Below are positions 6,847 through 15,141 of a stretch of 64,000 nt of DNA, piece by piece (positions within the stretch are counted from its first letter, which is position 1; each line of letters starts with the position of its first letter). This DNA comes from Methanothrix soehngenii GP6 (GTDB lineage Archaea; Halobacteriota; Methanosarcinia; Methanotrichales; Methanotrichaceae), in assembly GCF_000204415.1 (NCBI RefSeq), contig NC_015416.1:2604001-2668000 (forward strand). The letters run 5' to 3'. A program made the position numbers and the translations under genes. Under the pieces are notes generated by a model. It saw only the letters and a list, made by a program, of their open reading frames with translations. It searched no databases and was not told where the DNA came from.

Positions 6847-8817
6847 ATGAAGTTATGCTCAAAGGCCGTTTTTGCGGCTGCCATTTTATTGATTGCGTTT
6901 AGCGAGATTTCAGTTATCTATGCAGAATCTGCCGATACGAGGAATGATGCGACCGAATACACCATTGCTGCCAACCTGCTGGCCAACAATTCTCCCGCCT
7001 GGAGCAACAACCAGGAAGACTTCGATTTTGCCAATAGAGGGTTCATCGCTACCGATAGTCCCCTGATCATCCCCTCTCTCTATCCGGGTTTCACCTCCTG
7101 GAATATGGAAGAGTTCTCCTTCCTGGACAATGCGACCTGTCCGGATACAATAAACCCCCTTCTCTACAGGCATGCAAAGCTGAACAAGATCAACGGTCTA
7201 TTCGAGGTCGTAGCTGGCATCTACCAGGTCAGAGGATACGATCTCACATCAATGAGCCTCATCAAAAGCGATACCGGCTGGATAATCATAGATCCCATGA
7301 TGACTGTGGAGACCGCCAGGGCGGCCATGGACCTGGTTAACAGAACACTGGGATACTATCCGGTCAAGGCAGTCATCTATTCTCACCCTCATGTGGATCA
7401 TTACCAGGGAGTGAAGGGAGTGATCACTGAGAAGCAGGTTGCATCGGGTGAGGTTGAGGTCATAGCCCCTGCTGGATTCATGGACCATGCAATCAGCGAG
7501 AATGTCTATGCTGGGACGGCTATGCAAAGGCGGGGCATGTACATGTACGGAGGCCTCCTTCCTCATGATGAGAAGGGTCTTGTGGATAACGGTCTGGGAA
7601 AACGAACCCCATTTGGATCGGCATCCCTCATCGCTCCGACGATCGATATCACCGAGACCGGCCAGAACCTGACCATCGACGGAGTCGATATGCAGTTCCA
7701 TTACTGCACCAATACGGAAGCTCCCGTGGAGATAGACATCTGGTTCCCAGATCACAAAGCGCTTTTCATGGCTGAGAATTGCGTGGCAACGCTGCATAAC
7801 ATTCTGACTCTGCGGGGAGCACAGATCAGGGATCCTCTCTCCTGGGCAGAATGCCTGGATGAGGCACGAAGGCTTTACGGAGACCAGGCAGAGGTGGTGT
7901 TTACCGCCCACAACTGGCCCAGGTACGGTAACGATAAGGTCATTGAGCTTTTAGAAAACCAGCGGGATATGTACAAGTACATCAATGATCAGACCCTGAA
8001 CCTCATCAACAAGGGCTATACCATGGATGAGATCGCAAATATGATCGTTCTTCCCCAATCCCTGCAGAAGTACTGGTATACTCATGGATTCTACGGCCAG
8101 ATATACATGGGTGTAAAGGCCACATATCAGAAATACCTGGGATTCTACGATGCCAATCCCATCAACCTGAAACGGCTTCCTCCTGAGGAGTTTGCCCGAA
8201 ATATAACCGAGTACATGGGAGGGGCAGATGCTGTCCTGGAGAGGCTGGCCAGAGATTATGACGCTGGCAACTATCAACTGGTGGCCACTATCGCCAATTA
8301 CCTGGTCTTTGCTGATCCCGACAATATAAAGGCCCGTGAGATGGAGGCTGCTGCCCTGGAGCAGCTTGGATATCAGGCGGAATCTGGACCGGCCCGGAAT
8401 GCCTATCTGGTGGGAGCTATGGAGCTTCGCAGCAAAGAGCCAGTGCAGGCAATGAACATGATATCTGCAGATGTGATATCTGCCATGTCAATCAACCAGC
8501 TCTTAGACTACATAGCAGTGAGGCTGAATAGCCAGAAGGCGGACGGCGAGGACTTCAGGATGAACATGATAATCAATGATACCGGCGAGAGCGCACTGAT
8601 TCAGGTCAATAACAGCGTGCTGGTCTACTGGATCGATGAGCACTCAGATGAAGCTGCCCTCACTGTCCATATGCCGCGCAAGACTCTTGAACAGCTGGCG
8701 CTCGATCCATCCGTTCCACCGGCAAATGTGACCATTGAAGGAGATGCCTCGGTGTTTGAGGGATTTGTTGGGGTGCTGGACCTATTTGATCCCTCATTCA
8801 ACATTATCCTTCCCTAA
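6847..8817 (+). CDS. Secreted alkylsulfatase-type metallo-beta-lactamase protein
   Basis: This 656-residue protein has a signal peptide (MKLCSKAVFAAAILLIAFSEI, likely cut after YA). Next comes a metallo-beta-lactamase domain with the zinc motif H180-P-H182-V-D184-H185, followed by E310 (MAEN) and H355 (FTAHNW). This order and the long linker match SdsA1/Pseudomonas-type linear alkylsulfatases, which cleave sulfate esters such as dodecyl sulfate. Beyond about residue 410 lies a helical dimerisation region, and the last 130 residues look like an SCP2-type lipid-binding domain. The gene is alone, with its own TATA box and a GTGAGAGA site before the ATG. A secreted alkylsulfatase is unexpected in an acetoclastic methanogen; horizontal gain from bacteria is possible. 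The true substrate is not proven. Confidence 0.87.
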   Translation: MKLCSKAVFAAAILLIAFSEISVIYAESADTRNDATEYTIAANLLANNSPAWSNNQEDFDFANRGFIATDSPLIIPSLYPGFTSWNMEEFSFLDNATCPDTINPLLYRHAKLNKINGLFEVVAGIYQVRGYDLTSMSLIKSDTGWIIIDPMMTVETARAAMDLVNRTLGYYPVKAVIYSHPHVDHYQGVKGVITEKQVASGEVEVIAPAGFMDHAISENVYAGTAMQRRGMYMYGGLLPHDEKGLVDNGLGKRTPFGSASLIAPTIDITETGQNLTIDGVDMQFHYCTNTEAPVEIDIWFPDHKALFMAENCVATLHNILTLRGAQIRDPLSWAECLDEARRLYGDQAEVVFTAHNWPRYGNDKVIELLENQRDMYKYINDQTLNLINKGYTMDEIANMIVLPQSLQKYWYTHGFYGQIYMGVKATYQKYLGFYDANPINLKRLPPEEFARNITEYMGGADAVLERLARDYDAGNYQLVATIANYLVFADPDNIKAREMEAAALEQLGYQAESGPARNAYLVGAMELRSKEPVQAMNMISADVISAMSINQLLDYIAVRLNSQKADGEDFRMNMIINDTGESALIQVNNSVLVYWIDEHSDEAALTVHMPRKTLEQLALDPSVPPANVTIEGDASVFEGFVGVLDLFDPSFNIILP

Positions 8818-8853
8818 ACTTTTTCCGGGGCAACCATTCTGAGGGAGACAAAT

Positions 8854-8871
8854 CCTTTTTTCTTTTTTTAT
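8854..8871 (+). terminator. Oligo-T terminator
   Basis: A long T tract broken by a single C (CCTTTTTTTCTTTTTTTA) lies about 40 bases behind the alkylsulfatase-like gene and is a typical archaeal intrinsic terminator. Confidence 0.6.
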
Positions 8872-9060
8872 ATCTTCAATCCAAGAGCTTTTGCTATTCG
8901 CGTTGTTTTTCGGTATATTTTAGCCTTCTTGGCGTCGGATACTCCGGCCGGAGTAGAGAAATACATGGTTGGGACAGACTGGAAGCGAGATCGTGACTCT
9001 CTGGCAAACATCGCGTGAGGGCATCCGTCCCCCCAGTTACCTATCTCTTATATCAGCTTC

Positions 9061-9255
9061 CTACCCGTGGATCCTCGCCACCCGCCCCACCTGGCCGTCG
9101 GCGAGACGGACCTTGATCCCGTGAGGGTGGAAAGAAGAGTTCGTCAGGATCTGCGCTACCACTCCCTCGGTCCTCTTCCCCGTCCTCTGGTCCTTCTTGA
9201 GGACTATCTCCACCTTCAGCCCCGGCTTTATGTCCTTCCTATTCTTCCCGTCCAT
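9061..9255 (-). CDS. YwbE family protein
   Basis: This 64-residue basic protein matches the YwbE (DUF2196) family, with its conserved core IKPGLKVEIVLKKDQRTGK, a GVVAQILT strand and the closing HPHGIKVRL-GQVGRV. The family is small, conserved in bacteria and archaea, and looks like a nucleic-acid-binding beta barrel; its function is unknown. It starts 29 bases behind the stop of an FKBP-like stub on the same strand. Confidence 0.85.
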   Translation of the reverse strand: MDGKNRKDIKPGLKVEIVLKKDQRTGKRTEGVVAQILTNSSFHPHGIKVRLADGQVGRVARIHG

Positions 9256-9284
9256 GCTCTTCCTTTCCCTTTCATATGTGAGCT

Positions 9285-9383
9285 TCAGCGTCCGTGGGTC
9301 TTGGAGGTGTCGAAGACCATCTCTTCATCGAGCCTGCCAGCGTATCGGACAGGCACGGAGTCGCCGGCCTTTGCCCCATCCAT
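9285..9383 (-). pseudogene. Truncated FKBP-type prolyl isomerase (32 codons)
   Basis: A short open frame has its own Shine-Dalgarno (GGGAGGCCCGGAG) and ATG and encodes AKAGDSVPVRYAGRLDEEM-VFDTS, the N-terminal signature of FKBP peptidyl-prolyl isomerases (usual pattern G-D-x-V-x-V-x-Y-x-G-x-L, then VFDTS). It stops after 32 codons, before the flap and active-site core, so it cannot be a working enzyme. A neighbouring frame (DPRTLKLTY) continues for a few codons in an FKBP-like way, suggesting a frameshift followed by loss of the rest of the gene and fusion of the scar to the ywbE leader. Confidence 0.55.
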
Positions 9384-9501
9384 CTCCGGGCCTCCCGGAT
9401 GATAGTCATAGATCCGATAGATATTTAGATGGCGGTTTATCCCTGGAATGGGACTGGATGAAATGGAATGATCTGATGTCGCTTATAGTGGGCCGAGCCG
9501 A

Positions 9502-9846
9502 TCACGTCACATCCTTGTAGCCGGTGGTGACGTTCTCGAAGAGCTCCCTTAATCTGCCTGCAATCTCCGGCGAGAGCCTTCTTTCAACCGCATCCAAGAA
9601 GACCTCCGCACATTGCGGTGCAATGCACAACAGGCATTCCGAGCCGTCCATGGCCCTCTCCGCCAGATACTTGAGATCCTCATCAGGCAGCTTATCCAGC
9701 CTGAACAGAAAATCCTCCCTATCGGTTATATAGTATCTGGAGATGGATGCAAGCAAGCTGCCCGCTTCTCCTTTTTCCAGCTCTTCGATGTGCGGCTTGA
9801 CCAACTTTTTCAATATGTGAATATCCTTTCGGTTGAGCTTCTTCAT
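9502..9846 (-). CDS. Conserved small protein, unknown function
   Basis: This helical, charged protein of about 114 residues has no transmembrane segment. It contains LVKPHIEELEKGEAGSLLAS, a SECLLCIAPQC segment with three cysteines in a C-x2-C-x4-C arrangement, and an acidic C-terminus. I do not recognise the family. The start at 9846 (MKKLNRKD) is chosen because AGGTGAT lies 4 bases upstream; several longer in-frame starts (up to 9867) lack such a site. The cysteines could bind a metal, but this is not shown. Confidence 0.65.
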   Translation of the reverse strand: MKKLNRKDIHILKKLVKPHIEELEKGEAGSLLASISRYYITDREDFLFRLDKLPDEDLKYLAERAMDGSECLLCIAPQCAEVFLDAVERRLSPEIAGRLRELFENVTTGYKDVT

Positions 9847-9926
9847 CCACATCACCTGCACCATCAATTGTTACCTTTCCTTATATTCCTATGCTAATCG
9901 ATGCAAAAAATATGGCATAATCAGGA

Positions 9927-10061
9927 ATGAGAAGCAGCAATGCAGAGCAACTGCCCGGGATATCCGTAAAGGAGGCCAAGATCTTGCTGAATTCTGCTGG
10001 AACGAAGATCCAAAAAGGCGCTAAAATGCCCGCAGAGGTCCGTTCGGTCCAGGCAATCTGA
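9927..10061 (+). CDS. Possible small ORF (44 aa)
   Basis: An ATG-started frame encodes a 44-residue basic peptide with the segment ISVKEAKILLNSAGTKIQKG, which looks like a protein helix-turn-strand rather than random sequence. The ribosome-binding site is poor (AGGA directly before the ATG). It lies alone in an otherwise gene-free stretch (9847-10263). It could be a real short gene or a remnant; no family is recognised. Confidence 0.25.
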   Translation: MRSSNAEQLPGISVKEAKILLNSAGTKIQKGAKMPAEVRSVQAI

Positions 10062-10263
10062 GAGTCACAAGGCGAGAAAGATCATAATAAAAGAAACCTC
10101 ATGATCCGATGCTTCATCTTATTTCGCATTTCCACCGACAGGTATATCAACCGGATTGATCACTCAAGAGACGTTACATTTTCATCGATTCAAAGAGATT
10201 TGTTGAGATGTCTTTTGTAGCGAGTTCGATTCTTTGAATCGATCCAAATGGTACGTGAATAAA

Positions 10264-10470
10264 ATGTTTGAGAGAAAATACGAAAACAGAGGTAGCTCCG
10301 GCGGAAGCCGCGGTGGCTACAACAGCGGTCCGAGAGAAATGACAGATGTAACTTGCTCAGAATGCGGCAAGCAAACCCAGGTCCCATTCAAACCGGATGG
10401 ATCCAGGCCGGTTTACTGCAGCGAGTGCTACCAGAAGCACAGGCCTGCCAGGTCTTCTGGAAGGTACTGA
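10264..10470 (+). CDS. CxxC-x17-CxxC zinc-ribbon small protein
   Basis: This 68-residue protein has a disordered, Gly/Ser/Arg-rich N-terminus (RGSSGGSRGGYNSG) and a C-terminal zinc ribbon: C-x2-C (CSECGKQTQVPFKPDG) followed 17 residues later by C-x2-C (YCSECYQKH). This pattern matches small CxxC-x17-CxxC proteins common in methanogens and some bacteria, thought to bind nucleic acid through the RGG-like tail. The start at the ATG at 10264 excludes an upstream extension with no ribosome-binding site. Confidence 0.8.
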   Translation: MFERKYENRGSSGGSRGGYNSGPREMTDVTCSECGKQTQVPFKPDGSRPVYCSECYQKHRPARSSGRY

Positions 10471-10618
10471 ACAATATCTGTTCTAGTCGAATTACATCTA
10501 TAAATCGGCTAGTTGGGGCGTCATCCTGCCCTTCAGATTCCAACTTTTTCGCAGCGTGCAGCGTCACCTGATGCACGAGATATTAAGACCTTTGAGGATG
10601 GAAAGGAGCTAAAGGGTT

Positions 10619-11092
10619 TTGACTGAGCACAAGCAGACCGCAATTCACGATCCTGCATCAGACACGATGATCGAGGTGGACGAACGAATAGCACCACTGC
10701 TGGAAGCCATCTGGGACTGCGGTATCATCACCTGCAATTCCTGTCAAGAAAATAAGCCGGGCATCATATGGATCGAGTTTCTCGCTGCCGAAGATGCAGA
10801 GGCGCTTTTGGCACGCATAGTATCGGGTCTTGATCCCATCAACGACCCAGAAGCTAACAACTGGCTGTACTCCAGAATAATGGGCTCAAATGGAGGCTGG
10901 CAATATGCTGGTCATCCTCATGATGCAAGAGAGTACATTGACCAGGAATCCGGTACAGTAGAATTGAATCCCTCCCAAGCATGCGGACTTACGTTATCCA
11001 TATCCATCCGCTTTCCTGTGAGCGATTATGAGATACTGTGCGATCTTCTCCGCACAAAACAGCAATGCTTAATTGCTGCCGAAGGTCTATAG
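10619..11092 (+). CDS. Conserved hypothetical protein
   Basis: This 157-residue soluble protein is acidic and has no membrane segment. A TTG start at 10619 follows GGAG and AAAGGG. A C-x-x-C pair lies near residue 39 (CNSCQENKPG), a WDCGIITCNSC motif links the N-terminal helix to a beta strand, and the C-terminal half is an alpha/beta sheet (LTLSISIRFPVSDYEILC). Similar short proteins occur scattered in bacteria and archaea without known function. It may be transcribed with the next small gene 54 bases on. Confidence 0.7.
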   Translation: MTEHKQTAIHDPASDTMIEVDERIAPLLEAIWDCGIITCNSCQENKPGIIWIEFLAAEDAEALLARIVSGLDPINDPEANNWLYSRIMGSNGGWQYAGHPHDAREYIDQESGTVELNPSQACGLTLSISIRFPVSDYEILCDLLRTKQQCLIAAEGL

Positions 11093-11146
11093 ATAGCTTG
11101 GGATAGTTTAATTAATTAATCCCGTTAACCAAAATAGGGCGCTGAA

Positions 11147-11401
11147 ATGAACTGTGATCTTTGTACTAGGGCACCAGTGGGTGCATGCGTGGGCGAGGCG
11201 TACTGTGCATCTCTGCATTTGACGGATGAGGACGCTTGCAGGCTAGCTGCTGAAGCCTGCCTCTCCTGGTGGCAGGAGAGAGATGAAGTGACCGAGGCGG
11301 ACGATATTCTCTGGCGCATGTCGGAAGACCGAATTAATGAATTGGCTTGTGATCCCTGGAAGGCCAGGGCGTATCTGGCCGAGAGGAGGTCAGAGAGCTG
11401 A
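11147..11401 (+). CDS. Small cysteine-rich protein, unknown function
   Basis: This 84-residue acidic protein has six cysteines, four of them in the first 20 residues (C3, C6, C14, C20), then C31 and C38, suggesting a small metal site or cluster. The C-terminal half is helical and tryptophan-rich (SWWQERDEV, DILWRM). No family is recognised. It starts at an ATG after GGGCGCTGAA. Confidence 0.6.
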   Translation: MNCDLCTRAPVGACVGEAYCASLHLTDEDACRLAAEACLSWWQERDEVTEADDILWRMSEDRINELACDPWKARAYLAERRSES

Positions 11402-11539
11402 TTAGCTCCTCGTAATACTATTAATTCTTGCCTTCAGTTCTTGTCATTTGTTCGCCTGCATTCTCTCTCTTATGCTTTTCTGACAGGTGAGGACTTGTGC
11501 GGGTATGGTTGTTAAGTACTCTGCAGTCGAATACACATC

Positions 11540-11842
11540 CTATCCAGAGGTTGCCTTCACATGAGTCTCAAGCTGTTCCAAGGCCCAGGCCATTAAGAAC
11601 ATCCAGAAGGATTATGTCGTGGCCCATGGCCGGTGACGGGGTGAGCGATGCTCCTGGTGTCGCTCCAGCGGATGTGAGAATTACCATGGCCCCGGCACAG
11701 ATGCAACGGTTGAGTCGACAGACATAAAATGCTGGTCAGGGACGATCCAAAAGATGTGATAGACATGGCGGGTCAGTCGAAGAAGACCGGAAGGAAGCAT
11801 GACCCTGAACCGGATCTACGCGACAGGCTTCTGAAGATGTGA
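11540..11842 (+). pseudogene. Remnant of a heavy-metal P-type ATPase (C-terminal part)
   Basis: Three reading frames, joined by frameshifts, spell the end of a P1B-type ATPase. The first gives KNIQKDYVV. A shift leads to MAGDGVSDAPGVAPADV, the hinge motif (family: GDGxNDAPAL-ADVG). A further shift gives GPGTDATVESTDIK, and another gives MLVRDDPKDVID, which matches the segment before the last helix. At least three frame changes and loss of everything upstream make this a dead gene. It fills most of an otherwise empty 463-bp gap. Confidence 0.78.
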
Positions 11843-11864
11843 TTCTAACGATTGAGGTTGATGG

Positions 11865-12257
11865 GTGCTTGAGATGATAAGAACTGAGAGGGTTTACAGT
11901 GCTCCTGCAAGCGGCGGATTCAGAATACTGGTGGATAGGCTCTGGCCCAGGGGCTTGGCCAAAGATGAGACACGAATCGATCTCTGGATGAAGGACATAG
12001 CTCCCAGCAATGAGCTTAGAAAATGGTTTGGCCACGATCCAGGCAAATGGGAGGAGTTCAAAGAGAGATTCTTCAGAGAACTTGACTTGAAGGCGGAGCT
12101 TGTGGATCAGCTAATTTCCAAAGCAGAGGAATCTGATCTGATCTTTTTATATGCGGCAAAAGATGCCGAGCACAATAACGCAGTGGCATTGAAAGAATAT
12201 CTTGAGGCCAGAATGAAAATGCCTGGTTCGTTGCCTCTGGATCATCATAGCATCTGA
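11865..12257 (+). CDS. DUF488 family protein (YeaO-like)
   Basis: This 130-residue protein has the full DUF488/YeaO pattern: [21 protein letters not shown] near the N-terminus, then [20 protein letters not shown], and a C-terminal [18 protein letters not shown]. The family is small and soluble, found in bacteria and archaea, with no proven function. A GTG at 11865 is taken as the start because GAGGT lies 6 bases upstream; the ATG at 11874 is the alternative. The decayed P-type ATPase is immediately upstream, so the two may have been gained together; that is a guess. Confidence 0.85.
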   Translation: MLEMIRTERVYSAPASGGFRILVDRLWPRGLAKDETRIDLWMKDIAPSNELRKWFGHDPGKWEEFKERFFRELDLKAELVDQLISKAEESDLIFLYAAKDAEHNNAVALKEYLEARMKMPGSLPLDHHSI

Positions 12258-12592
12258 ATCAAATCGCCTCGGGGAGCAAGATTATGCCCAAACCACATAT
12301 TCTGTGCCGGGCAGGACGATCTCATCAATGTCGAATGGCATGTACATTCGTCGGTCGATCAAGATAAAAAAAGAAAAAATGCATACTGTTTAATTATATC
12401 CTTTTCATGATATAATGATCAGGATGAAATGAACCCATCCATCGAGCAAACGTATATATTCATGCTTAGTAGTGACATATTGGTGAAAGGAGGCTAACCA
12501 GACTGGCTACCATCTCTGGCGCAGACTGGATAAATGAGATCGAAGGCTTAGCGGAGATTCAAAGCAAAACCGGATAGACAAGAGGTATAGAA
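12258..12592 (+). promoter_or_regulatory. Leader and promoter of the NuoE/NuoF/FrhB module
   Basis: GTATATATT at 12452-12460 is a strong TATA box; transcription would begin near 12482. At 12487-12493 lies AAGGAGG, a perfect Shine-Dalgarno site, but no ATG, GTG or TTG follows at usable distance in an open frame. A CTG at 12503 would open a 24-codon frame ending at 12577, just before the nuoE site (GAGGT, about 12582). No other gene is seen in this 335-bp gap. Confidence 0.45.
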
Positions 12593-13054
12593 ATGCAGGA
12601 TAACGAGCATAAGAGGCTGGTGGAGATGATAGATGGATACAAAGGCAAAGAGGGGTCTCTCATTCAGCTTCTTTTGGACCTGCAAAGCGAGTTCAACTGG
12701 ATCTCAAAAGATGCCCTCCAAGAGATATCCGAGAGACTGAAGATCCCACCCAGCCGGATATACAGAATAGCAAGCTTCTATGAGGCCATAAGCCTCAAGC
12801 CCATTGGGAAGCACAAAATAAGCGTCTGCATGGGCACAGCCTGCCAGGTGCGAGGCTCTGGAATGATACTGGACAGGACTGAATCTAAGCTGAAGATAAA
12901 ACAGGGCGGGACTACCCCGGATATGAGATTCACTCTGAAACGAGTCAACTGCCTGGGATGCTGCGCCATAGGTCCTGTAATGGTCGTGGATGACGACTAC
13001 CATGGCCGGCTCACATCGGACAGAGTGGAAAGGATAATCAAGAAGTACGATTGA
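12593..13054 (+). CDS. NuoE-like [2Fe-2S] subunit
   Basis: This 153-residue protein is the thioredoxin-like [2Fe-2S] subunit found in complex I (NuoE), HndA and HoxE. An N-terminal helical bundle (residues 1-75, with IPPSRIYRIASFYEAISLKP, a family hallmark) precedes the ferredoxin fold, whose four cluster ligands are C-x4-C (CMGTAC) and C-x3-C (CLGCC). It passes electrons between the flavin of NuoF and other clusters. It is the first gene of the module NuoE, NuoF, NuoG/FrhB, all on the same strand, 129 bp ahead of nuoF. Confidence 0.92.
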   Translation: MQDNEHKRLVEMIDGYKGKEGSLIQLLLDLQSEFNWISKDALQEISERLKIPPSRIYRIASFYEAISLKPIGKHKISVCMGTACQVRGSGMILDRTESKLKIKQGGTTPDMRFTLKRVNCLGCCAIGPVMVVDDDYHGRLTSDRVERIIKKYD

Positions 13055-13183
13055 GCATAAAGCAGATGAATCTGGGCCTGAAGCTGGAAATAGGATGGAT
13101 ATCAAGTTGCGCACAACGAGTCAGCAGGAATTGCTATAAAGCAAGAATGACCACTTCCATCAGGAATCAGGGCGTGTAGCAGG

Positions 13184-15070
13184 ATGGTGAGGCTCAGATC
13201 AATTGAGGGGCTTGAACAGCTCAGATCAGATATTCTGTCCAGCAGAGACAGCACAAAGCCCCTGGTCGCAATCTGCGCCGGAACGGGCTGCTTGACCCTC
13301 GGCGCCAGACTAGTGGTCAGGGCCTTTCAAGAATACTTGATCAAAAAGGGCCTGGAAAAGGAGATAGAGATCAAGGAGACCGGTTGCCCTGGCTTTTGCG
13401 AAAAAGGAACTTTAGTGGTGGTCTACCCCAGAGGTGTCTACTATATTGGTGTCCACCAGGATGATGTCCCTGATATCGTGGAGGAGACGATACTCAAAGG
13501 CAACCTGGTCGACCGCCTTCTCTACAAGGATCCAGAAACGGAAGAGAATGCCGTCGTTGAGAGCGAAATTCCTTTTTATAAATACCAGATGAGGCATCTT
13601 ATAAAAAATAACATAAAAATAAATCCTAGAAATATAGAAGATTATATAGCTCTGGGCGGATACAGTGCCCTGGCCAGAGCTCTATCCGAGATGACCCCGG
13701 AAGAGGTGATCGAGGAGGTGAAGAGATCAAACCTCCGGGGCAGAGGTGGTGGCGGATTTCCCACCGGACGAAAATGGAAATCGACCCGAGAGGCCCCAGG
13801 AGAGCCCAAATATGTGATCGTCAACTGCGATGAAGGCGATCCAGGAGCATTTATGGACCGGGCTCTCATGGAGGGTAATCCTCATAGCGTCCTGGAGGGG
13901 CTGATCATCGCCGCCTACGCCATGGGATCGCATAAGGGCTTCATCTATGTGCGCATGGAATACCCTCTAGCGGTCCAGAATGCCACGCTCGCCCTCCAAC
14001 AGGCCCGGGAGTACGGCCTCTTGGGTGAGAATATTCTGGGCACTGGCTTTGATTTTGATGTGAGCATTCATAGGGGTGCCGGCTCCTTTGTCTCCGGAGA
14101 GTCGACCGCTCTGATGAACGCCCTGGAGGGATGGGTGGGCGAGCCCAGGCCCAAGTACGTCCACACCTCTCAAAAAGGCCTCTGGGGCCGGCCGAGCGCC
14201 CTGAACAACGTTGAGACCTTTGCCAATGTGCCTTTGATCATAGAGCACGGTGCAAAATGGTTCAACTCCATTGGAACCGAGAGGAGCAAAGGGACCAAGA
14301 TCTTCTCTCTGGTAGGCAAGGTCAATAACACCGGTCTGGTGGAGGTCCCTATGGGCATGACCCTGGCCGATATAATATACAAGATTGGAGGGGGAATTCC
14401 CGGGAACAAGAAGCTCAAAGGGGTGCAGACCGGAGGGCCGTCTGGTGGGATAATTCCGGCCAGGTATCTGAATACGCCAGTGGACTTTGATGAATTGACC
14501 AGTCTTGGCTCTATGATGGGTTCGGGGAGCATTATCGTCATCGATGAGGATACCTGTGCAGTCGATCTGGCCCGTTACTTTGTGGACTTCCTCTGCAGCG
14601 AGTCCTGCGGCAAATGCCTACCCTGCCGGGAGGGGCTGAAACGGATGAGAGAGATTCTTGATGCAATCGAGTCCGGCCGGGGGACGGAGACGGATATCCA
14701 GACCCTGCAGGAGATTGCAGAATTGATGAGAACGGCATCGCTCTGCGCCCTGGGGCGAACGGCAGTCAATCCGGTCCTGAGCACTATTCGTTATTTCCGA
14801 GAGGAGTATGATGCCCATATCAAAGATAAGAGATGTCCCGCCCTATCCTGCAAGTCTCTTGTGTCTTATTCCATCGATCCTGAGATCTGCATAGGCTGCG
14901 ACCTGTGCCGGGAGAACTGTCCTCAGGGGGCGATCTATAAGGACGACGGAGGATTCGCGGTTGTTGATCAATCGAAATGCATGCGATGCGGGATATGCTT
15001 TGAGATCTGCCCCAAAAAGGTTAGAGCTGTCGTAAGAGAGTCTAAAGGCCTCCCAGGAGGGAAGAGATGA
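13184..15070 (+). CDS. NuoF/HydB-like NAD(P)-binding flavoprotein subunit
   Basis: This 628-residue multidomain subunit has residues 1-100 forming a second thioredoxin-like [2Fe-2S] domain (CAGTGC and GCPGFC). Then comes the NuoF core with RGRGGGGFPTGRKW (FMN/NAD(P)H site), NCDEGDPGAF and GAGSFVSGESTALM, an SLBB segment, and the N3-type [4Fe-4S] motif SESCGKCLPCREG. The last 60 residues carry two [4Fe-4S] ferredoxin motifs (CIGCDLCRENCP and CMRCGICFEICP). This is the architecture of HydB/HndC subunits of soluble, often electron-bifurcating, NAD(P)-dependent enzymes. No hydrogenase subunit is nearby; instead an F420-type domain follows, so it likely joins NAD(P)(H) to F420 or ferredoxin. Confidence 0.93.
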   Translation: MVRLRSIEGLEQLRSDILSSRDSTKPLVAICAGTGCLTLGARLVVRAFQEYLIKKGLEKEIEIKETGCPGFCEKGTLVVVYPRGVYYIGVHQDDVPDIVEETILKGNLVDRLLYKDPETEENAVVESEIPFYKYQMRHLIKNNIKINPRNIEDYIALGGYSALARALSEMTPEEVIEEVKRSNLRGRGGGGFPTGRKWKSTREAPGEPKYVIVNCDEGDPGAFMDRALMEGNPHSVLEGLIIAAYAMGSHKGFIYVRMEYPLAVQNATLALQQAREYGLLGENILGTGFDFDVSIHRGAGSFVSGESTALMNALEGWVGEPRPKYVHTSQKGLWGRPSALNNVETFANVPLIIEHGAKWFNSIGTERSKGTKIFSLVGKVNNTGLVEVPMGMTLADIIYKIGGGIPGNKKLKGVQTGGPSGGIIPARYLNTPVDFDELTSLGSMMGSGSIIVIDEDTCAVDLARYFVDFLCSESCGKCLPCREGLKRMREILDAIESGRGTETDIQTLQEIAELMRTASLCALGRTAVNPVLSTIRYFREEYDAHIKDKRCPALSCKSLVSYSIDPEICIGCDLCRENCPQGAIYKDDGGFAVVDQSKCMRCGICFEICPKKVRAVVRESKGLPGGKR

Positions 15071-15138
15071 TCCGGAAGAGCCGAGTTGTGCGTCTGGATA
15101 AGAGCGGCGAGAAGCACGAGATGAGATTTGAGGTATGA
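15067..15138 (+). CDS. Possible 23-codon ORF linking nuoF and the FrhB fusion
   Basis: An ATG overlaps the nuoF stop (ATGA at 15067-15070) and opens a 23-residue basic frame (MIRKSRVVRLDKSGEKHEMR and three more residues) that stops 3 bases before the TTG start of the next gene. It may be a translated coupling peptide, or a remnant of an N-terminal extension. Nothing else supports it. Confidence 0.25.
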   Translation: MIRKSRVVRLDKSGEKHEMRFEV

Positions 15139-15141
15139 GAG

